Source of the DNA: a virus
Length of the DNA stretch: 30,322 nucleotides
Strand: one strand, 5' to 3'
IMG/VR virus record: IMGVR_UViG_3300008108_000642
Span: 1-30,322 of that record
Both the position numbers and the translations under genes were made by a program. Positions 8,801 through 16,454 of this stretch are shown here, in pieces; the first letter of the stretch is position 1; each line of letters starts with the position of its first letter. The notes beneath the pieces are model-generated. The model was not told where the DNA came from and did no database searches. It worked only from the letters and a program-made list of their open reading frames with translations.

Positions 8801-10588
8801 AAACATTTTCATGGAAGGCTGAACAGAAACAATGTCACCGGGTTTACGACCAGTAGTTTTAGATGCAGCTTTTTGAATAAAGGCTTCACGAGCTGGACCT
8901 TCAAAATACTCGCGAGCTTGCTCCGGTGATTCTTTAGAAGCATCCATTTCTTTAAGTATTTTATGAACTTTACCGCCCGGAAGAATAGCTTTGGCAAATT
9001 CGGGAGAACGAGGATCAATTCCAGCCTTACGAGTAGCATCAAGAACTCTTGAAAACATAAGTTCCATTTGAGGAGTACCAGTATTAGCGGAAAGTGTAGA
9101 CATCATGTTGGTAAGAGCCAAAGTACGGTCGTCGATAGGCTTACCTTCTTGAAGAGCTTTGTTGCGTGGCATCCATTGGCCCATTGCTTCTTCGTGAGGC
9201 TCGTTAAGCTCCTTAGAACGGAGGATGTCTTGATAAGTAGAATCTGATTTTTTGGGAAACCTAAGAGGAATAGATCCCTTTTTGGTATGAAGTACGGGGT
9301 TTTCTCCAAATTCCCATTCAGATTTTTTAAGACCTTCTTTGATGGAGAGAGGTTCACCGCGAGAAGTCAAGGGGCCTTTGTAGTTTTTATCTAAACCAGT
9401 ATCTTCGTCAAAGTCATCGACGCTGCCACCCTTGGCGTAGTGTTGGCACTCTTCATCATGCTCATCTTCAATTCTACCGCCATGAGCATGGCAGTTCCAT
9501 CGCTTGAGGGCTGCACCCTTTGGTGTAAGCTCCCCACCTTCAGAGGTAGGTCCCTTGACACCCTTCATGCGGGCGCAGAAAGACTTCTTACGGGCTGCGT
9601 CCTTGCTACCTGCTTCAGGGGTACCAGTCACTGGACGCTTGAGGTTGGATCCGTGCTCGCGATTGTATTTCTCGCGGTAGCTATCGTTCAGGCCACCAGT
9701 GCGGGAGTGCTTCTCGGAGTTGTAACCTTTGAATGGCTTATCGACTTCACCGCCGTCAGCGAACAGCTGTTCTTCTTTCTTGGCGTAGCGAGGCTTCTTG
9801 GCAAGGACGAGGGGTCCGATCTGGATAACCTGCTCTGCGCCTTCGATAGGCTGCATGGACTCGCGGTCATAGAAGTATCCATGGCGTTCAGGATCGTAGC
9901 CGACCTGCTTCCAGTCTTTGTGCTTGAGGTACTTTTGAGCCTTGGCTACGGCTTCTTTCTCTTCCATCGGATTCCACTCACCACGGATCACTGCAAATGG
10001 GGCTTTAGGGCCACCAGCTGCCACGCGGAGGGCTTTCTCGGAGGAAGGTACCATCTGGGCATTGTTCACGCTAGACACCGAGCCGTAGACCGTAGGAGCG
10101 TCTTTACGGTGAATGGAGTTTACCCACACGCCGTGATCTTTGTAGGCTTTCAGTGCTCGCATGGCATCTTCGCGGGACGCAGGTTGAGGGACGAAGCCAT
10201 AAGCCTCTACAGGCTTGTGCTTGTTCACCAAAGCGTCGTACTCGGCAGCAGACATCTTACCAGCGGACAGCTTGTTGGCAGCCTCTGTGAGCTGTGGGAT
10301 GCGTTTGGTGACATCCTTGTAGTTCATGTCAATGCGACTAACAGCGGGCTTTTCTGCCTTACCGCCTTCAGCCATCTTTTGATGGGGAAGTTGCTCCATG
10401 ATGTCTTTCGCCATCTCCACCATCTTTTCAGGGTGCATGGGGAGATCGGCGATCTGCTTCTTCAGCTTAGGATTCAATGCAACATGGGCCACGATGATCG
10501 TGTGACCCTTGGGGTGCTTTAGATGAGTGTTTTTGTCATCTTCAAAGATCTTTTTAAATTTGCTGAAGTCAAGCAGGTCTTTTGCCAT
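5867..10588 (-). CDS. Giant modular internal/ejection protein (1573 aa), DUF6321-like and HhH-GPD-like modules
   Basis: ATG at 10588, two bases after the previous stop and without a clear Shine-Dalgarno site, so it is probably coupled. Modules are separated by A-x-G-G motifs: 1-71 (unknown); MAEGGKA (72-78); a domain with GYDPERHGYFYDRESMQP (230-247); FADGGEV (276-282); a DUF6321-like module with TGGLN, KSFCARM and KRWNC (about 283-366); HAHGGRI and YAKGGSV (367-390); a 400-residue domain with LASVGLGTKT and PDTHILR (662-693); MAEGGPV (802-808). The C-terminal 700 residues are Gln/Glu-rich helical, with a hydrophobic GKIATILGVLVGGFATG stretch and a following NPAL..L..EIDKEIEAQK line typical of phage internal proteins. 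I infer an ejection protein that delivers several activities into the host. Confidence 0.8.
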   Translation of the reverse strand: MAKDLLDFSKFKKIFEDDKNTHLKHPKGHTIIVAHVALNPKLKKQIADLPMHPEKMVEMAKDIMEQLPHQKMAEGGKAEKPAVSRIDMNYKDVTKRIPQLTEAANKLSAGKMSAAEYDALVNKHKPVEAYGFVPQPASREDAMRALKAYKDHGVWVNSIHRKDAPTVYGSVSSVNNAQMVPSSEKALRVAAGGPKAPFAVIRGEWNPMEEKEAVAKAQKYLKHKDWKQVGYDPERHGYFYDRESMQPIEGAEQVIQIGPLVLAKKPRYAKKEEQLFADGGEVDKPFKGYNSEKHSRTGGLNDSYREKYNREHGSNLKRPVTGTPEAGSKDAARKKSFCARMKGVKGPTSEGGELTPKGAALKRWNCHAHGGRIEDEHDEECQHYAKGGSVDDFDEDTGLDKNYKGPLTSRGEPLSIKEGLKKSEWEFGENPVLHTKKGSIPLRFPKKSDSTYQDILRSKELNEPHEEAMGQWMPRNKALQEGKPIDDRTLALTNMMSTLSANTGTPQMELMFSRVLDATRKAGIDPRSPEFAKAILPGGKVHKILKEMDASKESPEQAREYFEGPAREAFIQKAASKTTGRKPGDIVSVQPSMKMFGERLSNIPAAHQYYLQVANKHGADAVAYAEELARDKVMAEAYKNKAKRLQEQGKEVPPFQGPEGALASVGLGTKTNLFSHEMAGGGNSMIPDTHILRSMFGLDIRNPGDAAALEHIKNTLWEAKNYPLLKQLNEYYQKEHPAHEYAAEKYGFGKGNPQATFPAHWLHWNTVAPYERAQGIGRPSTARNLTTHGNIFKALNEPHEYMAEGGPVPSPSPHKEEAFKRNAQQFEKGFNAGEDIGQSFKNIKNALGFYNGGAIRHYANAGEVKPLTAPVVETDEQVDAVRNALSSLPSFDTEDMEEDYEQPAPKQGPRTNYAAPLPGMAGGPPVYDEPEDVAEEAQPQPQQPQKVERVEYPGTPRLLTQEEEAQGAQYEQQNQRENQIASLKQQAQKRIQQLYNIEMGIKEAASTAGGVESYSDPSNYFGSKGEPPSNFDEDAYEKAEKRFAIEQKEKNAQAQAQRGQIEKQNIVRARAGLAPIPTGQPSYGAAPKPAPTAAVPPSPLTAAQAPVGNVGNLPEKVGVAPQYDSRTGAAYFDEPTVPEFGTQTPEQIAVDAYNREADALRRKKDIDIGVAKARMDVEKKQLESQKKVADLLVAQIQQEQSNNDKFVKAYMNETIDPMKAWTDKSVPGKIATILGVLVGGFATGRDGVSENPALKLLQYEIDKEIEAQKTRLARYPEAIKMGKERLTTVQNAALTLKSQYGELATRQLADKAARYGVDASNIEFQKAISALQQKYVQGPLGMIAFNKLSMNPNLGDDDAANMILQARNFNPEYGKELADKYLVGYGFSTKSLNPIIATQVLNLDVFEKQATYLLNLIDAYKAGKYVPSPEKTEIKTIAKALMKDLAHANAMDLTESSAKWLKDQIGDPVSLWNNIVTDNEALRSTLNDLKIRKESALKNLGYPESSIRVLMQKAEFKNKMDAMSRSVMHLEPITEYASPVPPAAPVQNQAAPGMGAAQGQPNSSVRDFRPRSP
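8498..8617 (-). other. HhH-GPD DNA glycosylase-like core inside the 1573-aa protein
   Basis: Residues 658-697 contain LASVGLGTKT followed by PDTHILR. In endonuclease III the helix-hairpin-helix LPGVGRKT is followed by VDTHIFR, with catalytic Lys and Asp 18 residues apart. Here K670 and D688 are also 18 residues apart, with a Gly-rich turn between them in both. The seen match is short (about 35 residues), no Cys cluster for an iron-sulfur centre follows, and the flanks are not recognisable. The match could be convergent. Confidence 0.45.
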
Positions 10589-10590
10589 AA

Positions 10591-12462
10591 TTATTTATCG
10601 TATAATTTATCCCAAACAATATTGTGGGAGAAAACGAGACCGTTTTTAGTTTTAGTGTAGAAATCGTCTGGTTCTTTTTCGTGAATAGCAGTACCAAACC
10701 CGCGAGCTACCTTACCTTCGTTTGGACCGTTCAAGTAATGGGCTTCATGATGACCACCTTCACTGTGGATGATCGAGTCTTGACCAAGCTGCTTAGCAAG
10801 GTCAAACAGAAATGGAAGTTTTCCGCGAGGTACATTGTGCACCATAATTGAAGGTTCACGGGTACCTTCGTATGCACCAATCGCAGGTTCTGCAACGAAC
10901 CCATGGCTTTTTACAAAATCAAGCACTTCATCGGGAGTCATCTTGAGGGACACTGGGTGAAGGGCGTTGCTCGGAGAGAATAGTACATGAGACTCGTTCA
11001 ATACCTGCTTTTGCATTTCAGGATGAACGAACGGCTTTTCTCCGCTCTGGGTTGTTTGTTCTACAGATTCTTGCTTCTTGTTATCCACTTTGCCTCCTTT
11101 TGCCATCTTCTTCATGTGCGCATGCACAAACTTGATGGCGTTCTTCATCGGTTGATCCGACTGTAGAACAGAGCGTGGAATAACGCAACCGCCTTCTTCG
11201 AGGGTTACGGGTACTGTGTCATTTTCGTAGGAATCGCCTTTAACTTTGGCTTTACCGGGAATGGTCTTGCCATTCATCGGATTTTCCTTGCCCTTCAGAA
11301 CATCTTGTGCCTGTTCTGGGCTAAGGTACTTCTCACCGGGGGATACGAGGGCTGGTACTTTACCGCCTTCAGCAAAGGTAGGTTGTGCCATTGGAGCACC
11401 AAGATTTGTATCAACACCGAGTCCCGTACGCGATGGGCCGGGTGTAGAAGGAGCCACCCCAAGAGAGAAAGGGGTACTAATGGACGCGTTTTGTTTTGCT
11501 TTAAAGCTAGATCCCAATTCAGGCATTTTTGAGGGAGAACTAGAAAATTTATCTTTAAGGGCTGATCCAAACTTTTTACCTTCATCAAAGTCTTTGCTAA
11601 ACTTATCAGGATCAGAATCAATACCAGTGGGAGATCCTACATCAATGTTGTAGGGAGTATCAATTTGAGGGAGGTTTGTTCGTTGAATGTCTCCTCCATC
11701 AGCATATCGAGGTACTCTGCCCCCAAGAGCAGCCATAAAAGGAAGAGGCAATGCTCCCGAAACTGCACCAGCTGCTTTAGCAAACAATCCACCTTGATTT
11801 TGTGCAATTTGTTGTTGAATCCCCGCATTAGCGTTGTTGATGTTGGATTGCATCGCGACGTTAGCTTGGTTCTGAGCGTTAATGCTTGCAAGGAGGTTCT
11901 GTTGTAGGTTCTGAGCTGATGTGCTGTAGTCTTTGGTAGCTGCAGCTTGGTTAGCCACTTGCTGGTTAGACATTCCTGCCATTGCCTGTTGTTGACGCGA
12001 GAGTGCATCCATCCCTGCAATTTGTTGTTGAGCTTGTAATGTAGCAGCATCAGCAGCAGCAGTCTGTAAAGATTCAGCTCCTGCACGACCAGCGGATCTT
12101 GCGATTGCAGCAGGATTAGCTGATGCGCCACGAGCACCTGCCATGGCTGATGTCATAGCTGCAATATTTTGACCTGTAGATTTATTGAGTCCTGCAAGAG
12201 CTGGGTTAGGTCCAGTTCCTGTAGCGACACCTTGCATGAGGTCTGCAAGATTTTGCTGTTGATTAAAAACGCTGGATTGATTAGCCAGACCGCCTTGACC
12301 TTGAAGAGCCGTTAGAAAGTCTTGCTGTTGTCGTAAGCCTTGCTGGGTTTGTCCGTAAACATCTCGAGCTTGGCCCGTAGTAGTAGGTTGAGCAATGTCA
12401 GTGCCTGAAGCCTTCCATCCCATTCCTGACCTACCGCTAAAAAGATTGCCTAAGAATCCCAT
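10591..12462 (-). CDS. Internal virion / tape-measure-like protein (623 aa)
   Basis: ATG at 12462. Residues 30-235 are Gln/Ala/Asn-rich and helical, as in podoviral internal core or tape-measure proteins. MAALGGRV (243-250) and YADGGDI (253-259) end this part. FAEGGKV (363-369) leads into ALVSPGEKYL and NDTVPVTLEEGGCVIPRSV (414-432), which resembles the D-x-(V/I)-P-A-x-L-x-x-G-E-x-V-(V/I) motif near the C termini of tape-measure proteins. After MAKGGKV (453-459) comes a C-terminal domain of about 145 residues (EPSIMVHNVPRG, DSIIHSEGGHHEAHYLNGP) that I cannot name with confidence. The order suggests a linker/injection protein acting before the two giant ones. Five double-Gly sites occur in this one protein. 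Confidence 0.75.
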   Translation of the reverse strand: MGFLGNLFSGRSGMGWKASGTDIAQPTTTGQARDVYGQTQQGLRQQQDFLTALQGQGGLANQSSVFNQQQNLADLMQGVATGTGPNPALAGLNKSTGQNIAAMTSAMAGARGASANPAAIARSAGRAGAESLQTAAADAATLQAQQQIAGMDALSRQQQAMAGMSNQQVANQAAATKDYSTSAQNLQQNLLASINAQNQANVAMQSNINNANAGIQQQIAQNQGGLFAKAAGAVSGALPLPFMAALGGRVPRYADGGDIQRTNLPQIDTPYNIDVGSPTGIDSDPDKFSKDFDEGKKFGSALKDKFSSSPSKMPELGSSFKAKQNASISTPFSLGVAPSTPGPSRTGLGVDTNLGAPMAQPTFAEGGKVPALVSPGEKYLSPEQAQDVLKGKENPMNGKTIPGKAKVKGDSYENDTVPVTLEEGGCVIPRSVLQSDQPMKNAIKFVHAHMKKMAKGGKVDNKKQESVEQTTQSGEKPFVHPEMQKQVLNESHVLFSPSNALHPVSLKMTPDEVLDFVKSHGFVAEPAIGAYEGTREPSIMVHNVPRGKLPFLFDLAKQLGQDSIIHSEGGHHEAHYLNGPNEGKVARGFGTAIHEKEPDDFYTKTKNGLVFSHNIVWDKLYDK

Positions 12463-12496
12463 CGTGTATACCTACTTTATTGTCAGATTTTCCTGT

Positions 12497-12688
12497 TTAG
12501 TAACAAGGTCCCCATCGTTTAGTCACTGGATCGTAACAAGCGTCGTTATCAAGCTCTTTAAATACGCAGTTCACGCCTCTCTCAGTGTCAAAGCAATGAA
12601 CTGCTATTTCTCGTCCATCTTCGAGGGTGACTTTGTTAGGGATGAGGGCGATTGCGCCGAGGGTTAGGATTAAGATTGTTTCTTTCAT
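12497..12688 (-). CDS. Tiny Cys-containing protein with hydrophobic N terminus (63 aa)
   Basis: The start overlaps the stop of the GNAT-like gene by 4 bases (ATGA). Residues 3-16 (ETILILTLGAIALI) form a hydrophobic stretch after one Lys, which looks like a short signal peptide or membrane anchor. The rest has four Cys (in HCF, NCVF, ACY, PCY) and acidic residues, compatible with two disulfides outside the cytoplasm. A periplasmic role such as superinfection exclusion or envelope binding is possible but unproven. It resembles the 51-aa protein at 20257-20412 in architecture, though not clearly in sequence. Confidence 0.65.
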   Translation of the reverse strand: MKETILILTLGAIALIPNKVTLEDGREIAVHCFDTERGVNCVFKELDNDACYDPVTKRWGPCY

Positions 12689-13071
12689 ATCTTTTTTACC
12701 AGAAGCTTAAATGGGGATAAAACAAACCCATGCTTATTAGTTGTCCTTCTTACTAGGCTATTCTTTACCGTAGCTCCCACCAAGTATTTGATCTTGAGGT
12801 CTGTAGCTACTTGGGTGAGCTTCTCAAATAGTGTATCGATTGCTTCAGACACTTCTTTGGGCTTCGCGTCAGGGTTACCTGCGATACTGTCTATAATCGC
12901 CATATTGCCCTCTGCAAGCCTCAGAAACCCCATCGCTAGGGGTACACCAGTGTCGGTACATACTGCGTAGCCAAGGGCTGGTAGCTCGTCTAATGAGATG
13001 TCCATGTGCCCATGCTTGGCTAACCACTTTTGGAGTAAAGGAAAATACTCTACTTTGAAGTTTTTGATCAT
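12685..13071 (-). CDS. GNAT-like acetyltransferase (128 aa)
   Basis: I choose ATG at 13071 (MIKNFKVEYFP) because it overlaps the tail-hub stop as ATGA; the frame stays open further upstream, but that part overlaps the tail-hub coding region and lacks family character. The layout fits a small GNAT fold: a central strand pair (GYAVCTDTGVPLAMGFLRLA), a helix (EVSEAIDTLFEKLTQVATDL) and a C-terminal N.LVRRTTNKHGF segment like the usual N-x-x-(x)-R-x-x-x-K-x-G-F end. The acetyl-CoA loop (Q/R-x-x-G-x-G/A) is not evident, so activity is uncertain. GNAT-like proteins are often found after tail genes in podoviruses; their substrate is unknown. Confidence 0.65.
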   Translation of the reverse strand: MIKNFKVEYFPLLQKWLAKHGHMDISLDELPALGYAVCTDTGVPLAMGFLRLAEGNMAIIDSIAGNPDAKPKEVSEAIDTLFEKLTQVATDLKIKYLVGATVKNSLVRRTTNKHGFVLSPFKLLVKKI

Positions 13072-16034
13072 GTAGCTGACAGCCTTGGTGCGAGGGTGTT
13101 CCAGCCCTTCTTTACTCCCACGACGAGGTTCAGGCCAGACATCGTCAGACCTGCACCAGCCACGGGACCTACTGTAGGGTCGTAGTATTCTTGCATGGTG
13201 ATCTGGAAGGATTGGCACTTTTGCTGTGTCAGGAAGATACGCCACTGCTCGACTTGGGACTTACCGCCCCATGGACCTTCGTTACCCCACAAGGCAATGT
13301 CGCCCCAGTAGCCGCTAAAGTTCTCAGGCACGATCGTGGTGATCTGTGTTGGGCTTGGGTTGTAGTCGTAGGAGATACCAAGCGAGAGCTTGTGTGGGCT
13401 GATGTACCTGCCCAAGATCATGAAGTAGTACGCCCGCTGGAAGCCTTGTAGACCTGCCATCTTGAACCATGCACTTTTGAATCGCATGGTGACTGGCGTA
13501 CCGCCTCCATCGAGGTAGTAGTCGGCTTTCTCTTTGAAGGTGCGGTTGTACTTGTCGATGAAGGTGTGCTTGTCTTGGTAGATCACCGATGACAGGGCAG
13601 GGATACCTTCAAAGGTAGACCACTGATTGAAGAAGTAGTCGTAGACAAGGATCTGCCCTGTGTCCAAGGTAAACCTTACTTGGTTTGTGCCCGGCACCAT
13701 GACTGCGGAAATCACCGAGCTGTTGTTGTAGGCTTCTACGGGCGCACCAATATAGTTGGTCGAGAAGTCTCGTCCAAGTAGCCAGATACCTTTATCCGAC
13801 TGGAACATGATACCGTTAGGTGTGTTGACAATGCTGTTGGGCTTTGTGCACCCAGCAGTCGAAGTAATAAAAGCAGGATCGCCATAATCATTGTTGGTGC
13901 CTGTAGCGTCTGGACCATTACCCGTCAAATAGTAAATCGCATTTGCCTTGAAGATGATGAGCTTGTCATCCAGTGGTACGAGAGCTTTCATGTCACCAGT
14001 GGAGCCTTGGCTCGAGATGGTAGGTGCGACATAGATCGTCTGGAGGTCAGTCATCTCTACAGGCGTACTGTCGAGGATAGGCTTTGAGTACCAGAGCAGG
14101 TTGCGGTCTTCACCATCGATCAGGAACAAGCGGGACTTGAACAGCGTCATCGCTTGCACCGCTGGTGATGGAGTGTTTTCTAAGACACCGCCAGTAGTAT
14201 AAATAAGCTGATTCCCCAGAATAGAAGAGTCTGCAAGAGTGTCGACATAAGTTACGCTGTCCACCGTGTTGTCATTCAGCGTAGGAGATGTCACTGAGGT
14301 GACTTGGTAGTAAGACTGCTGAGCCACACTCCAGCGGTAGATGACGATGCGGACAGGGTTAGGGTTAGTCTTGTAGGTAAGGCGGTAGGTAGGAATCTTA
14401 AGCGTGACAGAGTTGTTACCGCCAGAGAGCGTAATGGTCTGAGGCACCGAAGGGGACGACCTGTGTAGCTGACCGCTGTTGTCTGTCCACTCGTAGGTGA
14501 CTTGATAAAAATATTGTTGCAGGGCCATCGAGCCACCTGCTGTTGCTGTAAGCGTAATGTCTTCTGGGTACACGTTGAAGCCATGCTCTACAGGCTTCTC
14601 GCCGTCATACATCCACAGGATACCGCCAGTAAGAAGCAAGGATCCACCAGCTTCCACTGTGTTGATCTGCTCTTCGCCTATGGTGAAAATGGCAAGGTCA
14701 ATACCCTGTTGAGCATAGACGTTTACGTTGCTTGTGCTGTTGGCATTCTGATCTTTGTTGACTGGGTAGATAAGCGTCTTGCGGAGGTAGCCAATGTACA
14801 CAATATCACCAAACACCCACGGTGTAGGGAGGATTGAAGTGGCCGCGTAGCCTGAACCGTTTGCGTAGGACAGCCCACTCACTACGCCACCAGACACGCC
14901 AGACGTAATGCTGGTTGCGTCTTTGATGAGGAAGTAACTAGGCTGGTAGAAGCTGTTAGAGTTCTGCAAGCCTCCGTACACCGCGAGGAAGTAGTAGTTA
15001 CCGCCAAGGATGAATGCCTTGGAAGCGAGTCCTACGCCACGCTGGACGACTGTGATGGTGCCTACCGTACCTGCCAAGGTACACGTTACGCGTTCAACGA
15101 GATCCGATCTTGCACCACTGGTGCCAGTGTAATAGTTCTGCTCTTGGTAGTAAGCGTACATGACATCGCTATCAGCTACGCAGGTGAGATTTGTAATCGT
15201 TGTGCCTGAAGCTACAACTTGCGTAGGAGCAAGTGCTGTGTTGAACAGCGATCCAGTGGACAGCGAGAGGGCTGTTGTTCTGACGGCTCCAGCAGCACTA
15301 ACCTGATAGGTGAGCCAGATCTTGGGCGATCCTGCGCTGTTGACATCGACTGCAAGGCTTATGAGGGTACAGGTTTGCCCTGCAATCGGCGTTACAAGCT
15401 GCTGAGTGAGGGAAGTGCTAAGGGCTGTGATCCTAATTGCACCACCGCCGTCAGAGGCGTTGAAAGCAAAATAAAGCTGGTTGTTGCCCACTACACCATC
15501 GTAGGCTGCGGTAGCTGATTGCACTTGGGCACTCAGCGTAGCAGTTGCCGTCACCGTGTTGGGGGAGCCTACAGGGATTGCGAAGTATTGAAGGAGCCAT
15601 GGACCTGTACCAGTTACAAAGCTGATAACAAAGTACACACCGATGGCAAACACTCTTGGGTTGTTTACGGCACCGATGCCGTTAATTGCAGTGTCTACAG
15701 TGTTCTGGCTTGTGGCTTTCCTGACAAGCGGTACGGTGTCCAGCTGCACTTGAGAGTAGTCACCTTTGTCGAACCACTGGTCATCGTTAGGGGACAACAC
15801 TAGCAGATCGATTTTGATGGCAATGAGGTTGTCGCGGTAGGTTGCAAGGTGATTGGCTGCCTTTGGAAGCGTAGCAAGCGGCTCGTATCCATTACGCTTG
15901 GTAAGCATACCCGTCTTGGTAAACACGGTGTTCACCATCTCGAGCATCTTACCCGGTTCTACTTGCCAAGGATCAGCTTTGGTCTCTAACCCTTGAGCGA
16001 AGTTAATGTTGAGGGCTTGCTTTTGTAATGGCAT
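13068..16034 (-). CDS. P22 gp10-like tail hub / DNA stabilisation protein (988 aa)
   Basis: ATG at 16034, two bases after the previous stop. No clear Shine-Dalgarno site is seen, so translation is probably coupled. The N terminus (LNINFAQGLETKADPWQVEP, then NTVFTKTGMLTKRNGYEPL) is typical of podoviral tail-hub proteins that seal the portal channel. The middle is beta-rich and repetitive. The later part (LFKSRLFLIDGEDRNLLWYS, LVPLDDKLIIFKANAIYYLTG, SDKGIWLLGRD) reads as propeller-like blades. The closing region (WGNEGPWGG) is also common in this family. Its place after the adaptor and fibre genes fits. At 988 aa it is about twice the length of P22 gp10 (472 aa), mainly through extra beta repeats. 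Confidence 0.85.
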   Translation of the reverse strand: MPLQKQALNINFAQGLETKADPWQVEPGKMLEMVNTVFTKTGMLTKRNGYEPLATLPKAANHLATYRDNLIAIKIDLLVLSPNDDQWFDKGDYSQVQLDTVPLVRKATSQNTVDTAINGIGAVNNPRVFAIGVYFVISFVTGTGPWLLQYFAIPVGSPNTVTATATLSAQVQSATAAYDGVVGNNQLYFAFNASDGGGAIRITALSTSLTQQLVTPIAGQTCTLISLAVDVNSAGSPKIWLTYQVSAAGAVRTTALSLSTGSLFNTALAPTQVVASGTTITNLTCVADSDVMYAYYQEQNYYTGTSGARSDLVERVTCTLAGTVGTITVVQRGVGLASKAFILGGNYYFLAVYGGLQNSNSFYQPSYFLIKDATSITSGVSGGVVSGLSYANGSGYAATSILPTPWVFGDIVYIGYLRKTLIYPVNKDQNANSTSNVNVYAQQGIDLAIFTIGEEQINTVEAGGSLLLTGGILWMYDGEKPVEHGFNVYPEDITLTATAGGSMALQQYFYQVTYEWTDNSGQLHRSSPSVPQTITLSGGNNSVTLKIPTYRLTYKTNPNPVRIVIYRWSVAQQSYYQVTSVTSPTLNDNTVDSVTYVDTLADSSILGNQLIYTTGGVLENTPSPAVQAMTLFKSRLFLIDGEDRNLLWYSKPILDSTPVEMTDLQTIYVAPTISSQGSTGDMKALVPLDDKLIIFKANAIYYLTGNGPDATGTNNDYGDPAFITSTAGCTKPNSIVNTPNGIMFQSDKGIWLLGRDFSTNYIGAPVEAYNNSSVISAVMVPGTNQVRFTLDTGQILVYDYFFNQWSTFEGIPALSSVIYQDKHTFIDKYNRTFKEKADYYLDGGGTPVTMRFKSAWFKMAGLQGFQRAYYFMILGRYISPHKLSLGISYDYNPSPTQITTIVPENFSGYWGDIALWGNEGPWGGKSQVEQWRIFLTQQKCQSFQITMQEYYDPTVGPVAGAGLTMSGLNLVVGVKKGWNTLAPRLSAT

Positions 16035-16036
16035 GA

Positions 16037-16441
16037 TTACACGTTGACGTATTCAACACCGAAAAATGAAACGTATGAACTTAAGAATCCACTCGCGGCA
16101 GTAAGATTTAACGTATAAGTTACAGATTGTCCGGGGCCTATATACATAGTTGTCGCTGGTACTCCGGGGGAGGCAGTTTTAAAAGCTCCACTCCCAAAAT
16201 AAAAGATTCCCGTACCAGCAGTGGTTGAAGTTAGTGTCATTGTAGATAAAGATATGTTGGCAGTGGCAGCCCCGATAGTACCAGAGGTTTGAACCGCAAT
16301 TTCTTTAACTGTAACTATTGCAAATCCATTTGCGGGAGCTGTATAAACTGTTGCTGTGCTAACCCCCACTGTGTTTCGTGTAACAACACTGTCCACAAGA
16401 ACAGGCCCATTAATTTTAAATCCACCAGCTACTGTTGCCAT
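16037..16441 (-). CDS. Small beta-rich virion protein (134 aa)
   Basis: ATG at 16441 with a good AAAGGAG site. The product is almost all beta, with many Thr, Ala, Val and Gly residues and no Cys. The segments TVYTAPANGFAIVTVKEIAV and MYIGPGQSVTYTLNL resemble small phage proteins that bind the fibre or decorate the virion. It lies between tail fibre and tail hub, so a tail-complex or accessory fibre role is likely. No enzymatic motif is present. Confidence 0.7.
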   Translation of the reverse strand: MATVAGGFKINGPVLVDSVVTRNTVGVSTATVYTAPANGFAIVTVKEIAVQTSGTIGAATANISLSTMTLTSTTAGTGIFYFGSGAFKTASPGVPATTMYIGPGQSVTYTLNLTAASGFLSSYVSFFGVEYVNV

Positions 16442-16454
16442 AATTCATTCTCCT

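Noticed and set aside
9440-10522. A 360-codon plus-strand open frame
   Set aside because: It lies opposite the GC-rich 5' part of the 1573-aa gene, whose protein has clear domain signatures. The plus-strand product has no recognisable motif, and every supported gene is on the minus strand.
10583-10608. TATAAT on the plus strand as a promoter
   Set aside because: The best -35 candidate (TTGCCA) is only 13 bases away and there is no plus-strand gene to serve.
13072-13245. N-terminal extension of the GNAT-like gene to a start at 13245
   Set aside because: It overlaps the tail-hub coding region in another frame, and the ATG at 13071 gives a classic ATGA junction.
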